From Renibacterium sp043789415 (GTDB lineage Bacteria > Actinomycetota > Actinomycetes > Actinomycetales > Micrococcaceae): a stretch of 64,000 bases of DNA. The notes beneath the pieces are model-generated. The model searched no databases and was not told the origin of the DNA. It worked only from the letters and a program-made list of their open reading frames with translations. The stretch lies in contig NZ_JBDLLW010000001.1 in assembly GCF_043789415.1 (NCBI RefSeq), positions 930,001 to 994,000 on the forward strand. Reading direction: 5' to 3'. Each line of letters starts with the position of its first letter. The first letter of the stretch is position 1. The position numbers were made by a program, and so were the translations under genes. Positions 52,709 through 60,758 of the stretch are shown piece after piece.

Positions 52709-53839
52709 TCAGTACGGCGAGACGACGACCTCGACGCGCTGGAACTCCTTCAAATCGGAGTAACCGGTGGTCGCCATCGAACGCCGCAGGGCGCCCATCA
52801 CATTGGACGTGCCGTCAGCGTGGTGCGCCGGCCCGAAGAGCACTTCCTGAAGCGGCCCAACGGTTGCCAGTTCGACCCGGTCCCCTCGGGGAAGCTCAGA
52901 ATGATGGGATTCGGCTCCCCAGTGCCAGCCTTTACCGGGAGCTTCCTCGGCGCGCGCCAGCACGGTGCCGAGCATCACGGCGTCGGCTCCCATCGCGATC
53001 GCCTTGATAATGTCGCCGCTGGTACCCATCCCGCCGTCGGCGATCACATGGACGTAGCGTCCGCCAGATTCATCCATGTAGTCCCGGCGTGCGGTAGCGA
53101 TATCGGAGATCGCACTGGCCATCGGCGAGTGAATGCCCAGGGCCCGCCGGGTAGTGGAACTCGCGCCGCCACCGAATCCGACCAATACCCCGGCGGCACC
53201 GGTACGCATCAAGTGCAGCGCAGGGGTGTAACCCGCGGCACCGCCGACGATCACCGGCACATCGAGTTCATAGATGAACTGCTTGAGGTTGAGCGGCTCA
53301 CGGTCCTTGGAGACGTGCTCGGCGGACACCGTGGTCCCCCTGATCACGAAGATGTCGACGCCGGCCGCGAGCACTGTCTTGTAGAACTCCTGGGTGCGCT
53401 GCGGGGTGAGAGCACCGGCGACGGTGACCCCGGCAGCACGAATTTCAGCGAGCCGCGAGGTGATCAGCTCGGCCTGAACGGGAGCTTCGTAGAGCTCCTG
53501 AAGCCGTCGGGTCGCGGCTGGGCTGTCGGCGGTTCCCTTGAGTTGGGAGATCTCGTCCAGTACCGCTTGGGGGTTCTCGTAACGAGTCCAGAGCCCTTCC
53601 AGATCGAGCACTCCCAGGCCGCCGAGCTTCCCGAGTGCGATTGCCGACGCCGGGGACATCACCGAGTCCATCGGGGCGCCGATCACCGGCGTCTCGAACT
53701 GGTAGGCGTCGATCTGCCAGGAAATCGACACCGCTTCAGGGTCGCGGGTCCGCCGGGAGGGAACAATAGCTATCTCGTCCAAGGAGTACGCTCTGCGCCC
53801 CCGCTTGCCACGGCCGATCTCAATCTCGTAAGTCACCAC
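52709..53839 (-). CDS. guaB3: GuaB3-family IMP dehydrogenase paralogue
   Basis: 376 residues, GTG start. Features of the IMPDH/GMPR fold are EIAIVPSRRTRDPEAVSISW, TPVIGAPMDSVMSPASAIALGKLGGLGVLDLEGL and GTSGDIIKAIAMGADAVMLGT. There are no CBS domains and the active-site cysteine loop of IMPDH is not evident; instead GFGGGASSTTRRALGI occupies the equivalent region. This is the actinobacterial GuaB3 type (Rv3410c), adjacent to guaB as in mycobacteria. Its physiological reaction is less certain than that of guaB. Confidence 0.85.
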   Translation of the reverse strand: MVTYEIEIGRGKRGRRAYSLDEIAIVPSRRTRDPEAVSISWQIDAYQFETPVIGAPMDSVMSPASAIALGKLGGLGVLDLEGLWTRYENPQAVLDEISQLKGTADSPAATRRLQELYEAPVQAELITSRLAEIRAAGVTVAGALTPQRTQEFYKTVLAAGVDIFVIRGTTVSAEHVSKDREPLNLKQFIYELDVPVIVGGAAGYTPALHLMRTGAAGVLVGFGGGASSTTRRALGIHSPMASAISDIATARRDYMDESGGRYVHVIADGGMGTSGDIIKAIAMGADAVMLGTVLARAEEAPGKGWHWGAESHHSELPRGDRVELATVGPLQEVLFGPAHHADGTSNVMGALRRSMATTGYSDLKEFQRVEVVVSPY

Positions 53840-53870
53840 TCCAGCTTAGCGGGTGTGGCTTCCCTCAGCA

Positions 53871-53952
53871 GCAAACCCTTGCGGGAATAAGAACGCCCGC
53901 CAGGGGTCCCCGACCGAGGCACGAGGTTGGGGGAAGCGGGGGTTCGTTAGCG
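53871..53952. repeat. Duplicated 82-bp hairpin segment, copy A
   Basis: Direct repeat of 54123-54204, equal length, with about 80 percent identity by eye. It contains GCCAGGGGTCCCCGACC and GGTTGGGG, which fold on the minus strand into a GC-rich hairpin followed by TTATTCCCGC. It sits 32 bases upstream of guaB3. Confidence 0.75.
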
Positions 53953-54024
53953 GGTGGGAGTTACGACGGAGTACTGTTGTCAGCCCCACCACGGAAGGGC
54001 TCGCCGATCGCCCCGCTACCCACG

Positions 54025-54089
54025 CCCATTGAATCAATGGATTCACTGGGCAGGGACGGTTTACCCCACCGAACCCCGCATTCAGTGGG
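54025..54089. repeat. CCCA-TGAAT inverted arms and a related third copy
   Basis: CCCATTGAAT (54025-54034) and ATTCACTGGG (54041-54050) form inverted arms with a 6-base loop; CATTCAGTGGG follows at 54079-54089. The same core CCCA-x-TGAATG recurs in the terminal repeats of the elements at 55878-55970 and 58364-58454, so this may be a decayed or partial member of that family. Confidence 0.5.
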
Positions 54090-54122
54090 CAGGGCTAATC
54101 ACGCCAAACCCGAGACCGAGCA

Positions 54123-54204
54123 TCAAACCTCTGCGGGAATAAGGACGCCCGCCAGGGGTCCCCGACCGAAGAATGAGGTTGGGGCAAGCAGGCGTCCGCT
54201 AGCG
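54123..54204. repeat. Duplicated 82-bp hairpin segment, copy B (overlaps guaB stop)
   Basis: Second copy of the segment at 53871-53952. It includes the guaB stop codon at its right end. Stem pairs include GGACGCC / GGCGTCC outside and CCCCGACC / GGTTGGGG inside, with TTATT after the hairpin on the minus strand. Probably the guaB terminator or a stability element. Confidence 0.75.
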
Positions 54205-55719
54205 TTCTCCGTAGTTGGGCGCTTCGACCGTCATCTGAATATCGTGCGGGTGAGACTCTTTCAATCCCGCCGCTGTGATCCGAACGAACTTGCCTTTGGC
54301 CTTCAGCTCCGGAATGGTCCGCGCCCCGGTGTAGAACATGGTCTGTCGCAGCCCGCCGGAAAGCTGGTAAGCCACCGAGGAAAGCGGACCGCGGTAGGCC
54401 ACTCGCCCCTCGATTCCCTCGGGAATCAGCTTGTCGTCACCGGAGACGTCGGCTTGGAAGTAACGGTCCTTGGAGTAGGAGGTGTTCTTGCCGCGGCTCT
54501 GCATCGCGCCGAGCGAACCCATTCCGCGGTAGGACTTGAACTGCTTGCCGTTGACGAAGATCAGCTCACCGGGTGCCTCTTCGGTGCCCGCCAGCAGTGA
54601 ACCGAGCATCACGGTATCCGCCCCGGCGACCAGCGCTTTGCCGATGTCGCCCGAGTACTGCAGGCCGCCGTCGGCGATCAGGGGAACCCCCGCCGGTCCA
54701 GCCGCTTTCGCCGACTCGTAGATCGCGGTGACCTGGGGAACTCCGACGCCGGCTACCACGCGCGTGGTGCAGATCGAACCCGGGCCGACGCCGACCTTGA
54801 TGCCATCGGCACCGGCGTCAATCAGCGCCTGAGCGCCCTCGCGGGTGGCGGCCTGGCCGCCGATGATGTCCACATGAGCGGCTACCGGATCGGCTTTGAG
54901 CCGGGCGATCATGTCCAGCACGCCCTGGGAGTGACCGTTCGCGGTGTCCACGAATAAGGCGTCAACTCCGGCGTCCACCAGCCGCATGGCGCGTTCCCAG
55001 CCGTCGCCGAAGAAACCGATCGCGGCGCCCACCCGAAGGCGACCTTCGTCGTCCTTGGTGGCCAGCGGGTACTGCTCAGCTTTGGTGAAGTCCTTGACCG
55101 TGATGAGTCCGCGCAAACGTCCTTCGTCATCCACCAAGGGGAGCTTTTCGATCTTGTTCTTAGCCAGCAGGTCCGAGGCGTCTTCCCGGCTGATCCCGAC
55201 CTTTCCGGTGATCAGCGGCATCTTGGTCATCACCTGATGGACCAGCCGGTGCGGGAAGTCGGATTCGAGCACGAAGCGGGTATCCCGATTCGTCACGATG
55301 CCGAGCAGATGACCGGACTCATCCACCACTGGCAGGCCGGAGACCCGGTAGCGCCCGCAGAGCTCATCCAGCTCCGCCAGAGTTGCCTCCGGACCGATGG
55401 TCACCGGGTTGGTGATCATCCCGGATTCGCTGCGCTTCACCCGATCGACCTGTTCGGCCTGATCGTCGATGGAGAGATTCCGGTGCACCACTCCCAGTCC
55501 GCCCTGACGAGCCATCGCGATGGCCATTCTGGATTCCGTGACGGTGTCCATCGCGGCGGAGAGCAAAGGGGTCTGCACCGAGATGCGCTTAGAAAGCTGA
55601 GAAGAGGTGTCTGCCTCCGAGGGGATGACGTCGGTGTGCCCCGGGAGGAGCAGCACGTCGTCGTAGGTCAAGCCGATCAGTGAAAACGGATCGTTGGGTT
55701 CATTCTGAGTCATGGTCAC
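54199..55719 (-). CDS. guaB: IMP dehydrogenase
   Basis: 506 residues; ATG 55713 is the likely start with AGGTG just upstream, an in-frame GTG at 55719 being the alternative. TIM-barrel core with two CBS domains (about 95-215): MTKMPLITGKVGISREDASDLL and related. The catalytic loop has KVGVGPGSICTTRVVAGVGVPQ with the nucleophilic Cys, then SLLAGTEEAPGE and the flap Arg-Tyr YRGMGSLGAMQ. It converts IMP to XMP, the committed step to GTP. guaB3 follows. Confidence 0.96.
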   Translation of the reverse strand: MTMTQNEPNDPFSLIGLTYDDVLLLPGHTDVIPSEADTSSQLSKRISVQTPLLSAAMDTVTESRMAIAMARQGGLGVVHRNLSIDDQAEQVDRVKRSESGMITNPVTIGPEATLAELDELCGRYRVSGLPVVDESGHLLGIVTNRDTRFVLESDFPHRLVHQVMTKMPLITGKVGISREDASDLLAKNKIEKLPLVDDEGRLRGLITVKDFTKAEQYPLATKDDEGRLRVGAAIGFFGDGWERAMRLVDAGVDALFVDTANGHSQGVLDMIARLKADPVAAHVDIIGGQAATREGAQALIDAGADGIKVGVGPGSICTTRVVAGVGVPQVTAIYESAKAAGPAGVPLIADGGLQYSGDIGKALVAGADTVMLGSLLAGTEEAPGELIFVNGKQFKSYRGMGSLGAMQSRGKNTSYSKDRYFQADVSGDDKLIPEGIEGRVAYRGPLSSVAYQLSGGLRQTMFYTGARTIPELKAKGKFVRITAAGLKESHPHDIQMTVEAPNYGER

Positions 55720-55877
55720 CTAATGCTGGTATCGGCGAAATACGGGTAAAGGATGTCTGCCTGCAACCGATGACCGGCACGTGATTACGGGCCTGGCCTG
55801 TGCTTGATTACATTCTAAACGAATCCGAAGCCTCAGCTATTCCACATAACTCAAGCCCAGATCCTCCAACCCCCGCG

Positions 55878-55970
55878 CCCAGCTATCCCAGTGAATGTTG
55901 CCAAAGTTATGAAAGTTCACCGGGATCAGTCACATTGGCCACACCAGCAACACTCAATGGGATAACTGGG
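55878..55970. mobile_element. Inverted-repeat element, 93 bp (MITE-like, family 2)
   Basis: 23-bp terminal inverted repeats with three mismatches: the left end CCCAGCTATCCCAGTGAATG continues as TTG, and the right end (55948-55970) is its imperfect complement. It is the main feature of the 333-base gap between guaB and groEL. A related element of 91 bp is at 58364-58454. No coding potential seen. Confidence 0.65.
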
Positions 55971-56003
55971 TAAAACTTGGGTAAAGAAGGAGGGTTAAAA
56001 GTG

Positions 56004-56035
56004 GATGGCGAGTGCGGAGGTCCGCACTCGCCATC
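56004..56035 (-). terminator. groEL terminator
   Basis: A perfect 15-bp inverted repeat, GATGGCGAGTGCGGA (56004-56018) and its complement (56021-56035), 18 bases after the groEL stop, followed by CCACTTTTAACCC on the minus strand. A strong intrinsic terminator. Confidence 0.85.
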
Positions 56036-56052
56036 ACTTGAAGCTGAGCTAA

Positions 56053-57666
56053 TTAGTGGTTGTGCCCCGCATGAGAATCTTCATCCTCTTCGGGCTTCTC
56101 CACTACCAGGGCTTCTGTGGTCAGCACCAGGGCCGCGATCGAGGCCGCATTGCGCAGCGCCGAACGAGTCACCTTGACCGGATCGATAACACCTTGGGCG
56201 ATCAAGTCACCGTACTCGCCGGTCGCGGCATTGAAACCGTGGCCGTCGGGCAGCTGGCTGACCTTGTCGATCACCACATAGCCATCGTGTCCGGCGTTCT
56301 CCGCGATCCAGCGCAGCGGCTGCGCCAGAGCGCGGCGCACCAGGCCGACCGACGTCGCGGCGTCGCCTTCCAGGGCCTTGACCTCGGCGCTCTCATCGAG
56401 AGCCTTGGCAGCCTGCACCAGAGCGGAGCCACCACCGGCCACAATGCCTTCTTCAAGGGCTGCACGAGTGGAGGAAACAGCATCTTCAATGCGGTGCTTC
56501 TTCTCCTTCAGCTCGACCTCGGTGGCTGCGCCGACCTTGATCACGCCGATGCCGCCGGCGAGCTTCGCCAGGCGTTCCTGCAGCTTCTCTTTATCCCAGT
56601 CCGAATCGGTGCGGTCCAGTTCGGCGCGCAGCTGCGCGATCCGATCCGCCACGTCCTGCTCGGTGCCAGCACCGTCGACAATCGTGGTATTGTCCTTGGT
56701 GACGGTGATCCGACGAGCGGTACCGAGCACCTCCAGGCCGACCTGATCGAGCGAGAGACCGATCTCCGGGGAGACGATCTGGCCACCGGTCAGGATCGCG
56801 ATGTCCTGCAGCATGGCCTTCCGGCGGTCACCGAAACCGGGAGCCTTCACGGCAACCACGTTCAAGGTGCCGCGCAGCTTGTTCACGATCAGCGTGGACA
56901 GCGCTTCGCCGTCGACGTCTTCAGCGATGATGAAGAGCGGCTTGGAAGCCTTCAGCACCTTCTCCAGCAAGGGCAGGAACTCCTGGATCGAGGAGATCTT
57001 GCCCTGGTTGATCAGGATCAAGGCGTCTTCCAGAACAGCTTCCTGGCGCTCGTGATCGGTGACGAAATGCGGTGACAAGTAGCCCTTGTCGAACTGCATG
57101 CCTTCGGTGAGCACCAGCTCGGTCTGCATCGAGGAGGATTCCTCGATAGTGATCACACCGTCCTTGCCGACCTTGTCGAAAGCCTCAGCGAGCAGTTCAC
57201 CGATCTCGGTGCTCTGCGCGGAGATCGAGGCGACGCTGGCCACCTGGCCACCGGAGACCTCGCGGGCGTTCTCCAGCAGACGGGCCGCAATCGCCTCGAC
57301 CGAGACCTCGATGCCGTGCTTGAGCGCACCCGGAGCTGCACCAGCCGCTACGTTCCGCAGGCCTTCCTTGACCAGGGCCTGAGCCAGCACGGTGGCCGTG
57401 GTGGTACCGTCACCGGCGACGTCGTTGGTCTTGGTGGCGACTTCCTTGGCCAGCTGCGCGCCGAGGTTCTCGTAGGGATCGTCCAGCTCGACCTCGCGAG
57501 CGATGGTCACGCCGTCGTTGGTGATAGTGGGGGCACCCCACTGCTTGGCGAGCACGACATTGCGGCCGCGCGGACCAAGGGTCACCTTGACAGCGTTGGC
57601 CAGGCGGTCAACGCCCGCCTCCAGGGAACGCCGGGCGGCGTCATTGAATTCAATCTGTTTAGCCAT
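56053..57666 (-). CDS. groL: Chaperonin GroEL
   Basis: 537 residues. ATP-binding and folding motifs are GPRGRNVVLAKQWG, the catalytic Asp in VAGDGTTTATVLAQALV and EGIVAGGGSALVQA. The last residues are EEDEDSHAGHNH: the end is His-rich rather than the Gly-Met repeat typical of housekeeping GroEL; in mycobacteria the His-rich form is GroEL1, which like this gene sits next to groES. AAGGAC precedes the ATG. Transcribed with groES from the CIRCE promoter; a 12-bp inverted repeat lies in the intercistronic gap. Confidence 0.96.
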   Translation of the reverse strand: MAKQIEFNDAARRSLEAGVDRLANAVKVTLGPRGRNVVLAKQWGAPTITNDGVTIAREVELDDPYENLGAQLAKEVATKTNDVAGDGTTTATVLAQALVKEGLRNVAAGAAPGALKHGIEVSVEAIAARLLENAREVSGGQVASVASISAQSTEIGELLAEAFDKVGKDGVITIEESSSMQTELVLTEGMQFDKGYLSPHFVTDHERQEAVLEDALILINQGKISSIQEFLPLLEKVLKASKPLFIIAEDVDGEALSTLIVNKLRGTLNVVAVKAPGFGDRRKAMLQDIAILTGGQIVSPEIGLSLDQVGLEVLGTARRITVTKDNTTIVDGAGTEQDVADRIAQLRAELDRTDSDWDKEKLQERLAKLAGGIGVIKVGAATEVELKEKKHRIEDAVSSTRAALEEGIVAGGGSALVQAAKALDESAEVKALEGDAATSVGLVRRALAQPLRWIAENAGHDGYVVIDKVSQLPDGHGFNAATGEYGDLIAQGVIDPVKVTRSALRNAASIAALVLTTEALVVEKPEEDEDSHAGHNH

Positions 57667-57686
57667 AAGTCTTTGTCCTTATCTGA

Positions 57687-57720
57687 CAGATGCCCCGGAC
57701 TCGGTGGACCGGGGCATCTG
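57687..57720 (-). promoter_or_regulatory. Intercistronic hairpin between groES and groEL
   Basis: A perfect 12-bp inverted repeat (CAGATGCCCCGG at 57687-57698 and CCGGGGCATCTG at 57709-57720) with a 10-base loop, ending about 20 bases before the groEL ATG and just upstream of its ribosome site. Without a T-run it is more likely an mRNA processing or stability element than a terminator. Confidence 0.6.
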
Positions 57721-57787
57721 AAGAGGGTCCACTCAGCTTCGGCTGTGGTTCACAGGTTCTGCGAGCCACAGACCGGCCGTGGAATTG

Positions 57788-58084
57788 CTACTTGACGACG
57801 ATGGCCAGGACGTCACGGGCCGAGAGCACGAGCAGCTCATCGCCGCCGGTCTTGACCTCGGTGCCGCCGTACTTGGAATAGATCACGACGTCGCCCACGG
57901 CGACATCGATCGGAACGCGGTTGCCGTTGTCATCGACACGGCCTGGGCCGACAGCGACAACTTCGCCTTCCTGCGGCTTTTCTTTAGCGGTATCCGGGAT
58001 CACCAGACCCGAAGCAGTGGTCTGCTCGGCTTCCAGCTGGCGGACAACAATACGATCCTCAAGAGGCTTAATAGAGACCGACAC
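57788..58084 (-). CDS. groS: Co-chaperonin GroES
   Basis: 98 residues, GTG start with AAGGAGAGG upstream. Canonical order: SIKPLEDRIVVRQLEAEQTTASGLVIPDTAKEKPQEGEVVAVGPG with the mobile loop (EQTTASGLVIPD), GDVVIYSKYGGTEVK and the end VLAIVVK. It caps the GroEL ring. First gene of the groES-groEL operon, with two CIRCE operators upstream. Confidence 0.97.
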   Translation of the reverse strand: MSVSIKPLEDRIVVRQLEAEQTTASGLVIPDTAKEKPQEGEVVAVGPGRVDDNGNRVPIDVAVGDVVIYSKYGGTEVKTGGDELLVLSARDVLAIVVK

Positions 58085-58200
58085 TCGGACCTCTCCTTCT
58101 CAGTAAACTCTGCGGTTTTTAAGGCCACGGCAACTCGACAAGATGTTGCAGTTACCGTCGTCGCGGTGCCGGTATATGCAACTGCTGAGGCCGTGATGGC

Positions 58201-58227
58201 TTAGCACCCTAGTAGTAAGAGTGCTAA
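58201..58227 (-). promoter_or_regulatory. CIRCE operator 1
   Basis: TTAGCACCC-N9-GAGTGCTAA, one mismatch from the HrcA-binding CIRCE consensus TTAGCACTC-N9-GAGTGCTAA, 117 bases upstream of groES. Confidence 0.92.
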
Positions 58228-58246
58228 TACTGACTCTATGAGCCGA

Positions 58247-58273
58247 TTAGCACTCGGTCAAGGCGAGTGCTAA
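58247..58273 (-). promoter_or_regulatory. CIRCE operator 2
   Basis: A perfect TTAGCACTC-N9-GAGTGCTAA, 19 bases beyond operator 1. Two CIRCE sites indicate HrcA repression of groES-groEL. Confidence 0.97.
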
Positions 58274-58363
58274 TTTCTGTCATCTTTACCGCTCAGAGCG
58301 AACTCCCACGGAACGGCAAAGCCGATTAGCTCCCCTACACCTCAGCCATCCCCCACACCTCAG

Positions 58364-58454
58364 CCAGCTATCCCACCGAGTGTTAACAAAGTGCAGGATG
58401 GGGACTGTTTAAGTTTACTTACGCCTCATCTGCAACATTCAGTGGGACAGCTGG
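58364..58454. mobile_element. Inverted-repeat element, 91 bp (MITE-like, family 2)
   Basis: Terminal repeats CCAGCTATCCCACCGAGTGT at the left and, as complement, CCAGCTGTCCCACTGAATGT at the right. The left arm continues with TTAACAAAGTG, similar to GTTGCCAAAGTT in the copy at 55878. It lies between the groES promoter and the methyltransferase gene, ending 31 bases before that gene's ATG, so it may carry or disrupt the promoter. Confidence 0.65.
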
Positions 58455-58484
58455 ATAGGGAACCTGGGCGATACGCTTAGCATC

Positions 58485-59708
58485 ATGGCCGATGACTCAA
58501 TCTCCCCTTTGCTCACCCCCGAGGGCTGGGACTTATTGGCCAGCATCGGCCCATACTCCGAAAAAGACTCGCTGGCCCTAGCCGAGAAACTGCGTAAGGC
58601 CGGCCACTCCGCGGAACTGACCTCGGCAGTGCTTACCCAGTCCCGGCTACGAACCAAAGCCACAGCCAAGTTCGGTGAATTCGCACAGCAGATGCTCTTC
58701 ACCCAGACCGGTTTGGAGCAGGCCACCCGTCTGCAAGTCGCGGTATTGCACGCCCAGCGATTCGCCCAAGCAGGGGTGAAGAGCATCGCTGATCTGGGCT
58801 GCGGGCTGGGTGCCGATTCGCTCGCCTTCAGCACCCTCGACCTCAAGGTCACCGCAGTGGAACAAGATGAGATCACCGCTGCCTGCGCCACCATCAATCT
58901 GATGCCTTTTCCCGATGCCAAAGTGCTCCAGGCCGAAGCCAGCACAGTAGCTCTGGACGACGTCGACGGCGTCTGGCTGGACCCGGCGCGGCGAGCGACC
59001 TCTAGTTCCGGCAGCACCCGGATCTTCGATCCGGAAGCCTTTTCACCACCGCTGTCCTTTGTCGAGCAACTCGCCAACCGCGGCTTGCAGGTGGGAGTCA
59101 AACTGGGCCCTGGGATCCCGCACGAGTCGATTCCAGGAGGCTGTGAGGCACAGTGGGTTTCAGTCGCTGGAGAGCTGGTCGAGGTGACGCTCTGGTTCAA
59201 CTCACTGGCCAGACCGGGAATTCGGCGTGCAGCACTGCTGCTCGGGCCAGACGGCGCAGCGGAGCTGAGCAGCCCGGTGGATTATCTGCCCGCGGAGCAG
59301 CAAGCGGCCATCGGCCCCCTGGAGGGCTACCTCTACGAACCGGACAGCGCGGTGATCCGCGCTGGACTGGTAGCTGATCTGGCGAACCACCTGGGGGCAC
59401 ATCTGATCGACCCGCAGATCGCTTACCTTTGCTCTCCCGAGCTGATCGAGACCCCTTTCGCCCGCGCCTATAGGGTTCTTGAGGTCCTGCCGTACAACGT
59501 GAAGGGTTTGCGGAGCTGGGTACGGGAGAACAATATCGGCAGCTTGGAGATCAAAAAACGCGGTACCGCTGTAACTCCTGAAGAGCTCCGCAAACAGCTG
59601 CTGGGCTCCAGCCCTAAAAAGGCCAGAGGCTCGACGACGGCGACCTTGGTGCTGACTCGTATCGGCCAGGACCGGGTTGCCGCGGTGGTTGAAGCCGTCT
59701 CAGGCTGA
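58485..59708 (+). CDS. Class I SAM methyltransferase with THUMP-like C-terminal domain
   Basis: 407 residues. The SAM motif I is SIADLGCGLGADSLAFS; VEQDEITAACATIN is motif II; VWLDPARRATSSSG carries the DPAR catalytic-type motif of N6/N2 purine methyltransferase relatives. The C-terminus (YNVKGLRSWVRENNIGSLEIKKRG) is the THUMP-like domain of this family, suggesting RNA as substrate. The actual target is unknown. Monocistronic and divergent from groES across the element at 58364. Confidence 0.85.
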   Translation: MADDSISPLLTPEGWDLLASIGPYSEKDSLALAEKLRKAGHSAELTSAVLTQSRLRTKATAKFGEFAQQMLFTQTGLEQATRLQVAVLHAQRFAQAGVKSIADLGCGLGADSLAFSTLDLKVTAVEQDEITAACATINLMPFPDAKVLQAEASTVALDDVDGVWLDPARRATSSSGSTRIFDPEAFSPPLSFVEQLANRGLQVGVKLGPGIPHESIPGGCEAQWVSVAGELVEVTLWFNSLARPGIRRAALLLGPDGAAELSSPVDYLPAEQQAAIGPLEGYLYEPDSAVIRAGLVADLANHLGAHLIDPQIAYLCSPELIETPFARAYRVLEVLPYNVKGLRSWVRENNIGSLEIKKRGTAVTPEELRKQLLGSSPKKARGSTTATLVLTRIGQDRVAAVVEAVSG

Positions 59709-59714
59709 AGCCTG

Positions 59715-59744
59715 GCGCTGAAACCTATGCACTAGATTCAGCGC
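59715..59744. terminator. Possible convergent terminator
   Basis: An 8-bp stem GCGCTGAA / TTCAGCGC with a 14-base loop between the convergent methyltransferase and AroE-like genes. No T-run; weak. Confidence 0.35.
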
Positions 59745-59756
59745 ACAGAACGCCAA

Positions 59757-60605
59757 CTACGCCCTGGAGAACTCCGAGGCTTCCCGCACCTGCTCGGGGC
59801 TCGGCCGGACTCCGGTGTAGAGCACGAATTGCTCCTCGGCTTGGATGGCTATCACTTCCGCACCCGAGATCACGTGTTTCTCAGCCGCTCTGGCGGCCTT
59901 GATCAGCGGGGTCTCAGCGGGCAGGGCGACGACGTCGAAAACGATCCGCGCTGCCTCGATCGCCCGCTGCGGGAAAGCCAGCACCTCGGCGTCCGCTCCT
60001 TGCATGCCCAAGGGAGTGACATTGATCAGCAGCTCAGCGGACAGCTCGCCCACCTCAGGGACCCAGTCGAAGTCGTAGAGCCCGGCGAGTGCCTTGCCAG
60101 TCGTCTCATTGCGGGCCAGTACGGTCACCGAACGGAACCCGGCGTCCCGCAGAGCTGCGGCGACAGCTTTGGCCATTCCGCCGGACCCTTGCAGCAGCAC
60201 TGTGGAAGAAACCGGCACTCGGTGTTCTTTCAACAGTCTTTCGATCGCCAGATAGTCGGTGTTGTAGGCGGTCAGCACACCGTCGTCGTTGACAATGGTG
60301 TTCACCGAGTCGATGGCCGCGGCCGAAGCATCGAGTTTATCGAGCATCGGGATCACCGCCTCTTTATACGGCATCGATACCGCGGCTCCGCGAATGCCCA
60401 GGCCACGGATCCCGCGCACCGCATCGGCGAGATCCACCGGCGCGAAGGCCTTGTAGACGTAGTTCAGCCCAAGCTGCTCGTAGAGGTAATTGTGGAATCT
60501 GGTACCGATATTGCTGGGCCTGGCGGCGAGCGAGATACACAAGGTCATGTCTTTATTCAGAATGGGCACACTGCTATTGTGCAGTATGCCCATTCGGAGT
60601 GCCAC
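59757..60605 (-). CDS. Shikimate dehydrogenase-like (AroE family) protein
   Basis: Up to 282 residues; the start is uncertain among GTG 60605, ATG 60593, GTG 60569 and ATG 60548, none with a good ribosome site, and a palindrome overlaps the two middle options. The AroE core is visible: LCISLAARPSNIGTRFHNYL, catalytic Lys in AAVSMPYKEAVIPML, Asn-Thr-Asp in AYNTDYLAI, the NADP loop LLQGSGGMAKAVAAAL and INVTPLGMQG. The N-terminal SLAARPSN differs from the usual G-x-P-x-x-H-S-x-S of AroE, so quinate or another substrate is possible. Confidence 0.85.
   Translation of the reverse strand: MALRMGILHNSSVPILNKDMTLCISLAARPSNIGTRFHNYLYEQLGLNYVYKAFAPVDLADAVRGIRGLGIRGAAVSMPYKEAVIPMLDKLDASAAAIDSVNTIVNDDGVLTAYNTDYLAIERLLKEHRVPVSSTVLLQGSGGMAKAVAAALRDAGFRSVTVLARNETTGKALAGLYDFDWVPEVGELSAELLINVTPLGMQGADAEVLAFPQRAIEAARIVFDVVALPAETPLIKAARAAEKHVISGAEVIAIQAEEQFVLYTGVRPSPEQVREASEFSRA
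60563..60592. promoter_or_regulatory. Palindrome at the 5' end of the AroE-like gene
   Basis: TGGGCACACTGC and GCAGTATGCCCA are 12-bp inverted arms with one mismatch and a 6-base centre. It overlaps possible start codons of the AroE-like gene, so it is either an operator (then the ATG at 60548 is the true start) or an mRNA hairpin. Confidence 0.5.
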
Positions 60606-60623
60606 CGCAGCGGGGACAGACAG

Positions 60624-60746
60624 TTAGCCTTGGCGCGCTTTCATCCTCGGGTTGTTCTTATTGATCACGAAGGTGCGCCCCCGGCGCCGGACGATCTGAG
60701 CACCCGGAATTTTCTTCAGGGCACGTAATGAGTTTCTGACTTTCAT
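60624..60746 (-). CDS. rpmJ: Ribosomal protein L36, cysteine-free paralogue
   Basis: 40 residues: MKVRNSLRALKKIPGAQIVR continuing RRGRTFVINKNNPRMKARQG. It aligns with RpmJ but lacks the zinc-binding Cys/His, the form bacteria use when zinc is scarce. AAGGAG lies nine bases upstream of the ATG. It follows the CobW-like gene by 12 bases, and both lie behind a Zur-like box, so expression in zinc limitation is inferred. Confidence 0.93.
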   Translation of the reverse strand: MKVRNSLRALKKIPGAQIVRRRGRTFVINKNNPRMKARQG

Positions 60747-60758
60747 GGCTTCTGCTCC

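Noticed and set aside
56056..57075. A 339-residue plus-strand frame opposite groEL
   Set aside because: groEL is unmistakable on the other strand; the frame is a high-GC shadow.
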